This document shows, in pieces, positions 29,310 through 35,549 of a stretch of DNA of 35,549 nucleotides. Every line of letters begins with the position of its first letter. Position 1 is the stretch's first letter. The position numbers were made by a program, and so were the translations under genes. The DNA is from JASJCP01 sp051155735 (GTDB lineage Bacteria > Cyanobacteriota > Cyanobacteriia > Cyanobacteriales > Xenococcaceae): assembly GCA_051155735.1 (NCBI GenBank), contig DAXETX010000196.1:1-35549 (forward strand), read 5' to 3'. The notes under the pieces are model-generated. The model was not told where the DNA came from, made no database searches, and worked only from the letters and a program-made list of their open reading frames with translations.

Positions 29310-30287
29310 GTGAGTTATCTGCTCTATTCTCAAGCAGAACAATTAAAGCTACATGAACCCGTTCCCGTTACTCTTCATCCCGCAGCCGTTTATCTCAGTT
29401 CGCTCTCCGAAGGGTCGCGTCGTTCGATGCTGTCTTCCCTTAATGCGATCGCTCGTCTGTTGACCGAAGGAGAATGCGATGCTTTTTCTCTCGATTGGTC
29501 GAAGTTACGCTACCATCACACCGCAGCCGTTAGAACCGCTCTCAAGCAAAGACTTGCTCCAACTACCACTAATAAAATGCTAGTCGCTTTGCGTCGGGTA
29601 CTCACCGAAGCCTATCGCTTGGATTTAATTGATGCATCAGACTATCACAAAGCAGTCGATATATCCAATGTCAAAGGGACAGGAAAACTTAGAGGTCGGG
29701 CTTTAGATACAGATGAAATTGAAAGTTTGATTGAATGTTGCTATGAACAAGGAGATGCCATTGCCAAACGGGATGCTGCGGTAATTGCCATTCTACGTTG
29801 TGGTGGTATTAGGAGACAGGAAATAGTTAGATTGGAGTTAGATGACCTCGAGTTCAAAACTGGAGAATTAACTATCCGTCGGGGTAAAGGGGGCAAATTT
29901 CGGATCGTGTATCTGACCAATGAAGCCATAGGAATGATTGAAGATTGGTTAGAAGTCAGAGGAGATTTAACAGGAGCTTTAATTTGTCCTGTCAACAAGG
30001 GAGGCTCGATAACATTACGTCACTTTGCTGAAGATGGAGATGGAATATATAAGTTGGTTAAAGCTAGAGCTATAAGTGCAGGTGTCAAACATTTTTCTCC
30101 TCATGATTTTCGGCGCACTTTTTGTTCCGATCTCTTAGCAGAAGGAGAAGATGTTTTTACAGTGCAGGAATTAGCGGGTCATGCCTCTCCTGCTACTACT
30201 GCTAAATACGACCGTCGTGGTGAGGGTAGAAAACGTAGGGCAGTTAAGCGATTGAAATTTAAACGAACTGAAATGCCAAAAAATTAA
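29310..30287 (+). CDS. Tyrosine recombinase (XerC/D-like integrase)
   Basis: A 325-residue recombinase with the complete active site: Arg168 (CGGIRRQEI), a Lys in RRGKGGKFRIV (195-197), His265 and Arg268 (SPHDFRRTF), His291 (LAGHASPATT) and the nucleophile Tyr300 (TTAKYDRR). The N-terminal ~120 residues are a core-binding helical domain. GTG at 29310 is the start. Proteins of this size resolve plasmid dimers or integrate mobile elements. Its 3' end shares four bases with the convergent antitoxin gene. The hairpins at 29146-29222 are candidate target sites. The Arg-rich C-terminus (EGRKRRAVKRLKFKRTEM) is longer than in XerD. Confidence 0.9.
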   Translation: MSYLLYSQAEQLKLHEPVPVTLHPAAVYLSSLSEGSRRSMLSSLNAIARLLTEGECDAFSLDWSKLRYHHTAAVRTALKQRLAPTTTNKMLVALRRVLTEAYRLDLIDASDYHKAVDISNVKGTGKLRGRALDTDEIESLIECCYEQGDAIAKRDAAVIAILRCGGIRRQEIVRLELDDLEFKTGELTIRRGKGGKFRIVYLTNEAIGMIEDWLEVRGDLTGALICPVNKGGSITLRHFAEDGDGIYKLVKARAISAGVKHFSPHDFRRTFCSDLLAEGEDVFTVQELAGHASPATTAKYDRRGEGRKRRAVKRLKFKRTEMPKN

Positions 30288-30583
30288 ACTATCGGTTGAA
30301 TCTTTTCAATCTGCTCTCCTTCTTTTTGCATGACCCGATATAGCTCGTCAGCCCTCTGCATATTTAACCAGAAATCAGGAGATGTATTGAAATATTTAGC
30401 CAGTCTTAAAGCGGTACTGGTTGTAATTCCCCTTTTACCATTAATCAGTTCGTTAACCCTTTGATAGCTTACTCCAATCCCATCAGCGAGCTGCTGTTGA
30501 GTCAATCCCATTGGTTCTAAAAATTCTTCTTTCAACATCTCACCAGGACTGGTAGGGGGTCGATTAGTTGGAATATTAACCAT
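30284..30583 (-). CDS. higA: HigA-type antitoxin
   Basis: A 99-residue XRE-type antitoxin. PTNRPPTSPGEMLKEEFLEP is the HigA family opening, and the HTH is LTQQQLADGIGVSYQRVNEL followed by INGKRGITTSTALRLAKYFN. ATG 30583 is preferred to TTG 30598 because family members begin MxNIPTNRPPTxPGE. It lies downstream of the toxin gene, the reverse of most toxin-antitoxin operons but normal for HigBA. The complex binds the promoter; the candidate site is at 30908-30926. Confidence 0.9.
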   Translation of the reverse strand: MVNIPTNRPPTSPGEMLKEEFLEPMGLTQQQLADGIGVSYQRVNELINGKRGITTSTALRLAKYFNTSPDFWLNMQRADELYRVMQKEGEQIEKIQPIV

Positions 30584-30594
30584 AAGCTTGACTC

Positions 30595-30888
30595 TCAATG
30601 ATAATCTACAATTTCAACATCCTTAACACCATCGTTTGACCAAATAAAACAGATCCTATACTGGTCGTTAATGCGAATACTGTGTTGTCCTTCTCGGCTG
30701 CCTTTTAAAGCCTCCAATCGATTCTTGGGTGGAGAACGCAAATCGTTTAGGCTAGCTGCAAAATCTAATTGGTCGAGCTTACGTCTCGCTATTTTCCATA
30801 GGGTTTGAGGGCAAACTCTCCGCGCATACTTCGTATCATCCCCGTTAAATATATCTTTTACTCCTTGATATTTATAATTAATTATCAT
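30595..30888 (-). CDS. higB: HigB-type toxin (RelE family)
   Basis: A 97-residue RelE-fold mRNA interferase of the HigB type. FNGDDTKYARRVCPQTLWKI, LDQLDFAASLNDLRSPPKNR and EALKGSREGQHSIRINDQYR are the family landmarks, ending in the basic strand that holds catalytic residues (ICFIWSNDGVKDVEIVDYH). It cleaves mRNA at the ribosome in homologues. The gene is read before higA, whose ATG lies 11 bases after its stop. Length is usual for the family. Confidence 0.9.
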   Translation of the reverse strand: MIINYKYQGVKDIFNGDDTKYARRVCPQTLWKIARRKLDQLDFAASLNDLRSPPKNRLEALKGSREGQHSIRINDQYRICFIWSNDGVKDVEIVDYH

Positions 30889-30907
30889 TTTAACACGGTA
30901 ATCGTGA

Positions 30908-30926
30908 TATTATGATAAGTATAATA
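30908..30926. promoter_or_regulatory. Operator-like inverted repeat upstream of HigBA
   Basis: TATTAT (30908-30913), seven bases, ATAATA (30921-30926), 20 bp upstream of the toxin start. It is in the right place for HigA binding, but the A/T composition makes chance occurrence easy. Confidence 0.4.
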
Positions 30927-30946
30927 CCGCTTAGTATGGTTTTTTC

Positions 30947-32905
30947 TCACTTAGATTTTGATGACGAAGAAATCAGAAGATAAGCCACTGTACTCGACCA
31001 ATTCACAGTTTGGTTACACAAATATTTACTAAATACTTGTTGGACTAGATTAACTTCATCACCTGTTAGCATTCTTTCCAAATGCTGCCGATAAGTCTGT
31101 CGAGAAGCAGTTTGAGTAGGAGCAAACCATCTTTCTACTAACGCAGGGGCAATTAATATTGATGTGTGCGCTCGCTCTTGCTCGACTTGTACTGTTAATC
31201 CAACTTTTTCTAAATCATTCTTTAGATCTAAGCCATCCCAATTAACCATTGGATCGGAATTATCTTCATAAATTGCTGATTCGGCTAATTTCAACTTCTT
31301 CCATAGTTCTGATGGCATCCAAGCAGGTTGAAGCAGATCGTAAAGTCTTTGAGTATGACGAGGAACGGTTTCTGCTAATACTAATACTCCATCGGCACTC
31401 AACCAGAGAATTATATTTTCTACTATTCCCAACTTATCTGTTTCTGACATTAGAACATTACGTCCCACAATGCAGTCAAACCTGATATCTTTAGCTTCTT
31501 TTGCCAAAACACTTGATAATTTATTCAATTGAGCATTTAAAACTACAGGTCGCAGCAGTTCGGGTAAAGTGGCAGCCTGCTCTCTTAAGGCTTCTGCTTC
31601 TCTACGTCTAGCAACCTGGGTTTTTATATCAGCTTCTTTACCAATATCTGACGGTTGATAGAATACTCGCCCCTGTAAGCTACTGGGGAGATATTGCTGC
31701 TCTACCCAATGGTCGCGATAGGCATGAGGGTAAAGGTAGTGAGCTCCGTGACCTAATCCTTTTTTATCTCGGTTAGCATCTTTGAGATGATTGGGAATAT
31801 CGCTTTGTTGTTCTTGTTCTACTGCTGCTAGGTCATCAAAAAAGCCCATAATGCTGTTTGATTTAGGAGCAGTGGCTAAATATAGGGCCGCTTGGGCTAA
31901 AGGGTAGCGTCCTTCTGGCATTCCCACTCTATCGAATGCTTGGGCGCAGGCATTAACTACTGCTACAGCATTGGGGTCAGCCAGTCCCACATCTTCACTG
32001 GCCAGAATTAACAGCCGACGGAGGATAAAACGCGGATCTTCTCCCGCATAAACCATCTTAGCCAACCAATACAGAGCAGCATCAGGGTCAGAACCCCGCA
32101 CGCTTTTAATGAAGGCACTGATGGTATCGAAGTGAGCATCTCCTTCTTTATCGTAAAGTACGGCTCGCTGTTGGATCGATTCTTCGGCTACGGCTAGATC
32201 GATTTGAATTACTCCAGCATCATTGGGAGGAGTGGTTTCTACTGCTAGTTCTAAAGCGTTGAGTAACGACCTGGCATCCCCATTAGCAACATTAGTTAAA
32301 TGTGCGATCGCCTCTGGTTCGATCTGGATTTTTAATTTACCGTAACCGCGATCGCTGTCTGCTAATGTTTGGGTTACTACTCGACCTAAATCTTCTACTG
32401 TTAATGGTTTTAGCTGAAACAAACGAGAACGACTAACTAAAGCTTTATTAACCTCAAAATAGGGATTTTCCGTAGTTGCCCCAATTAAAATAATCGTACC
32501 GTTTTCGACCCAAGGTAATAGAGCATCCTGTTGGGATTTATTAAAACGGTGGACTTCATCAACAAAGAGAATGGTTTTTTGCTGGTAATATTTCCCTTTG
32601 TCTGTAGCAGTGGCGATCGCTTCACGGATATCCTTTACTCCAGCGAGTACCGCGTTAATTGCTATAAAATGAGCGCGGGTGGTTTGAGCAATGATGCGGG
32701 CTAAAGTAGTCTTTCCCGTTCCTGGGGGGCCAAAGAAAATTAGAGAGGATAACTGGTCGGCTACAATGGCACGACGAAGTAAGCGTCCCGCACCAACAAT
32801 ATGGTCTTGTCCGATAAATTCCTCTAAAGTACGAGGACGCATCCGAGCTGCCAGAGGTGCTTCCGATTTGACTTTTTGTTGATAACTTTGCTCGAATAAA
32901 TCCAT
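30947..32905 (-). CDS. rarA: RarA/MgsA recombination ATPase fused to methyltransferase-like tail
   Basis: A 652-residue protein. Residues 1-~430 are RarA (MgsA/WRNIP1 family), a clamp-loader-like AAA+ ATPase acting at stalled forks. Walker A is GPPGTGKT (59-66), Walker B is ILFVDEVHRF (Asp116, Glu117), sensor 1 is LIGATTENP, and the C-terminal MgsA region is KLGLGHGAHYLYPHAYRDHW-like (DKKGLGHGAHYLYPHAYRDH). From about 470 the protein continues with a non-RarA segment (FDCIVGRNVLMSETDKLGIV, NIILWLSADGVLVLAETVPR) resembling the later part of a class I methyltransferase domain; it looks shorter than a full domain. Cyanobacterial homologues I know carry such a tail, so the fusion is probably normal. 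The chromosome usually encodes RarA, which makes its place beside a plasmid replication gene notable. Confidence 0.85.
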   Translation of the reverse strand: MDLFEQSYQQKVKSEAPLAARMRPRTLEEFIGQDHIVGAGRLLRRAIVADQLSSLIFFGPPGTGKTTLARIIAQTTRAHFIAINAVLAGVKDIREAIATATDKGKYYQQKTILFVDEVHRFNKSQQDALLPWVENGTIILIGATTENPYFEVNKALVSRSRLFQLKPLTVEDLGRVVTQTLADSDRGYGKLKIQIEPEAIAHLTNVANGDARSLLNALELAVETTPPNDAGVIQIDLAVAEESIQQRAVLYDKEGDAHFDTISAFIKSVRGSDPDAALYWLAKMVYAGEDPRFILRRLLILASEDVGLADPNAVAVVNACAQAFDRVGMPEGRYPLAQAALYLATAPKSNSIMGFFDDLAAVEQEQQSDIPNHLKDANRDKKGLGHGAHYLYPHAYRDHWVEQQYLPSSLQGRVFYQPSDIGKEADIKTQVARRREAEALREQAATLPELLRPVVLNAQLNKLSSVLAKEAKDIRFDCIVGRNVLMSETDKLGIVENIILWLSADGVLVLAETVPRHTQRLYDLLQPAWMPSELWKKLKLAESAIYEDNSDPMVNWDGLDLKNDLEKVGLTVQVEQERAHTSILIAPALVERWFAPTQTASRQTYRQHLERMLTGDEVNLVQQVFSKYLCNQTVNWSSTVAYLLISSSSKSK

Positions 32906-32946
32906 TCTTCTCGCTTGTGTGCAATTGATCGTCGTAACGATAATTC

Positions 32947-33111
32947 TTATTCCATTCCCTCCAATAACCTAGCTACCTGTTCGGGTTCTGTCAGATTATG
33001 CGTCCAGCTAATTTCTGCAACCACTGGTTGCAGTTTTTCATTTTGGCAGTATGTGAGATAAAAACTACGCATATTCCAGATATTTCGGGCTGAAAAACCG
33101 CAATAATCCAA
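32947..33111 (-). pseudogene. Remnant of a DUF1016 (YhcG-like) nuclease N-terminal domain
   Basis: Reading the minus strand, the frame closed by TAA at 32949-32947 encodes YCGFSARNIWNMRSFYLTYC followed by QPVVAEISWTHNLTEPEQVA. This matches the DUF1016 N-terminal region of PDDEXK nucleases of the YhcG/RpnA type, where GFSxxNLxxMRxFY and EISWSHNxxL are the landmarks. A TAA at 33114-33112 lies upstream, no start precedes the fragment, and the nuclease domain is absent. It is too short (about 54 codons) to function. Confidence 0.7.
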
Positions 33112-33121
33112 TTACTTATTA

Positions 33122-35549
33122 TCACTCTAGACAGAGTTTTAATTCTTGACAGTTTACTAATACCTGTTTCCCATAAGTATCTCTAATTTTGGCAACTATT
33201 CCCGTAGTAGCTTGTACAATCCATGTTCCCTTAGCTTTTAACCATTCAACTATTGCCCCAGGTTGAATAACATTTTTGGCTTCTCTTTGCGTTTTGATGT
33301 CCACCCCTGGAGATAAATTATTATCTTTCCCTATAGTGGACACGGAGGATAAATTAGAATCAGACAGTTTTTGAGCCAAAGCACTATCTCTTTGCAACCA
33401 ACTCGCAAATATCTCTTCCCTTCCATCATCGAGAGGCTCAAACACATAGACCCTTTCTCGCTGCTCTCTCGAACCCAGACGACCGATACAAGTAAGCTTG
33501 AGTCCTAAAATACTGAGCAATTTCTGAACTATTTTAATCGGAGTATCTGACTCAACTATAGTAAGACCAAGAAAAGTTTTTAGTTCTCTTTTATTAGCTA
33601 AGGCTAGTTCGGCAATCAACTGTAAATTGGGGTCACTGCCTCGATATTCAATTCCTGGTTGAAGTAAGTTGATAATTAAAGTCTCTAACAGTCGCAGAGA
33701 TGTTGATAGTAAGCTGCGATTGAAATCTGGTAGCCACAGGCGATTTTTAGTGTTAAGAGCGATCGCTCTTAACTGTCTTGAATCTCGATCTATTAAATAG
33801 GGTCTGCCGATAGTAAGGTAGTAATGAGACAGTATTTTACTGTACCATCCCTCATCATCTTTCTTTACTAGTTCAGGAGTAATAGATACATCATCGCCAT
33901 AACGTTTTAATAGACTACCTTTACGTTCAATCCATCTTTCTGATTTGGTCTTGGCACGTTTGTCTTTTAGTGTTTGATATTCTGAATCAGTAGGGATAGG
34001 TGCATCAGCTACTTGGGTACATTCTGCTTGATATTTGGTTTCGGCTACCTGTTTTAACTGTGACTCTACTTCGGATGTAAGATTAAATTCATCGGTTTTA
34101 GGTTCGGGAGGGGCGGTTATAAAATGTCCTTCAGCAATCAAACCCTCAATAATAGCCATACGATAGTTCTGCATAGTGAGGTTGATATAACAGCCTCTTT
34201 TCGCCCAAGTGTTTAGGGATTCTGGTTGAAAGTTAGTATTTAAATCGAGGTCGGATAAAGAAGCATCAGCAGCTTGTAAAAAACGAATGTTGGTACTGGC
34301 TTTGTTTTTAGTGCTGGCAATCAGAGCTTTTTTAACGGTAGTTCCATTGCCTACCATACATTTATGAAAGCCCCGCTTAGCTGCCCAGAGATAGCGAGGG
34401 ACATTGGCACGGATGCGGGCTAATACCTGACGAATGGAATCGGCTGCTTGTACTCCTTGAGCGATCGCCCAAACCGAATCGAAGTGTGGAATTTGTTTAG
34501 TTTTTCCTAAATTTGTTTGAATTCCCTGTAATAATAACTGAAATGCTATGGGAACTTCTGAGTGACATTGATCCGTTCTTTCGCATTCGATACTGACTCC
34601 TGTTTCGATTGAAGGAGAAGCGATCGCCAGATCGTAGTTGGGCAATATTTCATTAAGGTGAGCAATGCAGCCATAGGCTGGATGAGACGGATCTGCTACA
34701 GTCTCTGAATCGATGCGGAGAATTTTACGATCGGGGAATTTTAGCTGAAGATATGATTCTAAATTTTGTGTACCCCATTTTGATTTGAGTTTTTGTGCCG
34801 AACAGCTAATAAATGGTCTGCCACCAGCTTCGATATGACTGAGCAGATCTCTGACTAAACGGGCGGAATTTTTATCTTCATAGTTATGTATTGTCCAACG
34901 TTGTTCTTCTGGCGGTTGCCAATCGTTTACCACTACAAATGGTTCGACATAAAATCCTGCCAGAGAACGAATATAGTCAATAGAAACATCGGATAAGTCA
35001 GCATCGGCTAGATATACTTGACCGTCCCCTGAAAGATTATTTTGAATTAAGGTTTTGAATTGAGCTAAAATTTCAACTCTCTCGTTTGCACAGGTTGCTG
35101 AGTTGAGCATATGCCAAATTACCTGTTCTGCTTCGTCGATAATTACTATTCCGTTATCCCAGTTATCGGCATTAAATCTCGCTCCTGAGTTTGGATGTAG
35201 GGAGTCAATACATAATCCGTATCCTAAAATAGTTCCATATTCGACAGTTTTGATTTCGCTTAGGTAAGGAAGTCCTACCCTTTGACACAGTGCTTCTCCT
35301 AATTGAATGCGGTGGGTGAGCAGAAGTACCCATTTTCCTTCTTTGATGGCTCGATCTACTATTTGTTCGAGTAAATAAGTTTTTCCGCTGCCTTTAGGAG
35401 ATTTTAAGCCAATTAGTTTAGCTGTATTGGGAATGTTTAGGAGATCGGGTATTTGGTCTTCTGGGCAAAGAGGAATAAACATATTGCCATCTTCTCTTTC
35501 TATCTCCCTATTCTTCTGTTCTCCCGTATCTGATAACGATCCTAAATAG
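33122..35549 (-). CDS. CyRepA1-type plasmid replication protein, partial at right edge
   Basis: The frame is open from its stop at 33122 to the last base of the window. ATG 35482 gives 786 residues, but the codons beyond it (SDTGEQKNREIEREDG just before that Met) are also open with no stop, so the true N-terminus lies outside. Counting from that Met: P-loop GLKSPKGSGKTYLLE (24-38), helicase motif II IVIIDEAEQVIWH (DEAE 116-119), motif SASIETGVSIE-like (ASPSIETGVSIE), and QVLARIRANVPRYLW (an arginine-finger-like motif VI). This is the helicase half of cyanobacterial CyRepA1 proteins, whose N-terminal half usually carries a primase/TOPRIM-like domain. The C-terminus ends in an SH3-like stretch (IQPGAIVEWLKAKGTWIVQA). 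It should unwind and initiate plasmid replication. Confidence 0.82.
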   Translation of the reverse strand, partial: YLGSLSDTGEQKNREIEREDGNMFIPLCPEDQIPDLLNIPNTAKLIGLKSPKGSGKTYLLEQIVDRAIKEGKWVLLLTHRIQLGEALCQRVGLPYLSEIKTVEYGTILGYGLCIDSLHPNSGARFNADNWDNGIVIIDEAEQVIWHMLNSATCANERVEILAQFKTLIQNNLSGDGQVYLADADLSDVSIDYIRSLAGFYVEPFVVVNDWQPPEEQRWTIHNYEDKNSARLVRDLLSHIEAGGRPFISCSAQKLKSKWGTQNLESYLQLKFPDRKILRIDSETVADPSHPAYGCIAHLNEILPNYDLAIASPSIETGVSIECERTDQCHSEVPIAFQLLLQGIQTNLGKTKQIPHFDSVWAIAQGVQAADSIRQVLARIRANVPRYLWAAKRGFHKCMVGNGTTVKKALIASTKNKASTNIRFLQAADASLSDLDLNTNFQPESLNTWAKRGCYINLTMQNYRMAIIEGLIAEGHFITAPPEPKTDEFNLTSEVESQLKQVAETKYQAECTQVADAPIPTDSEYQTLKDKRAKTKSERWIERKGSLLKRYGDDVSITPELVKKDDEGWYSKILSHYYLTIGRPYLIDRDSRQLRAIALNTKNRLWLPDFNRSLLSTSLRLLETLIINLLQPGIEYRGSDPNLQLIAELALANKRELKTFLGLTIVESDTPIKIVQKLLSILGLKLTCIGRLGSREQRERVYVFEPLDDGREEIFASWLQRDSALAQKLSDSNLSSVSTIGKDNNLSPGVDIKTQREAKNVIQPGAIVEWLKAKGTWIVQATTGIVAKIRDTYGKQVLVNCQELKLCLE

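Noticed and set aside
31249..31485. Plus-strand frame opposite rarA
   Set aside because: It is antisense to a well-conserved ATPase.
1..35549. Frequent GCGATCGC octamers as regulatory sites or a repeat array
   Set aside because: These are HIP1 sites, scattered through many cyanobacterial genomes; no clustering was seen.

Overview
The window looks like part of a large, low-GC cyanobacterial plasmid or plasmid-derived island. The octamer GCGATCGC (HIP1) recurs throughout. The right end carries a replication protein of the cyanobacterial CyRepA1 type, and many of the small families are ones I know mainly from cyanobacteria (DUF4079, Ycf46-like ATPase, DUF6753-like, DUF433/DUF5615 pairs). No rRNA, tRNA or CRISPR array was seen.

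Layout. 1-1850: the broken 3' end of a family A DNA polymerase, then a divergent pair of a KorB/ParB-like protein and a small AT-hook-like protein around a strong palindrome. 1983-5582: an AAA+ ATPase followed by an intracellular subtilisin-like protease, the most system-like pair in the window. 5713-6591: a three-gene unit containing a DUF433-like/DUF5615 toxin-antitoxin candidate. 6628-9116: a Ycf46-like AAA ATPase divergent from a protein with a very acidic tail. 15257-9225 (minus strand): a five-gene operon of a ParA/Mrp-like ATPase, a single-pass membrane protein, two exported proteins and a TOPRIM primase-like protein. The first exported protein resembles the VirB9/TraK lattice, so I infer a plasmid-transfer or envelope function. 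15359-19893: a small cytosolic gene, a LuxR-type regulator with a degenerate receiver, and accessory cargo (GNAT enzyme, DUF4079 membrane protein, small exported and membrane proteins, AraC regulator). 19955-24667: a transposase remnant, an actin-like (ParM type) segregation gene with its partner, a palindrome-rich 519-bp region proposed to hold centromere and oriT, and a MobC-like protein with a relaxase. 24714-28132: a RES/Xre toxin-antitoxin pair, a DUF4326 protein, and an operon of a Gp157-like protein with small unknown proteins, one resembling PRTRC protein C. 28175-30287: a second KorB-like paralogue, two long hairpins and a tyrosine recombinase. 30284-35549: HigBA, RarA fused to a methyltransferase-like tail, a DUF1016 nuclease remnant, and the replication protein, which runs off the right edge.

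Together the genes cover replication (CyRepA1, primase-like protein), segregation (ParM-like pair, KorB-like regulators), resolution or integration (tyrosine recombinase), mobilisation (MobC, relaxase), stability (three toxin-antitoxin pairs) and probably conflict (ATPase-protease pair). Several coding sequences have been invaded in frame by palindromic repeats. The clearest is a 99-bp cloverleaf-like element inside the primase-like gene.
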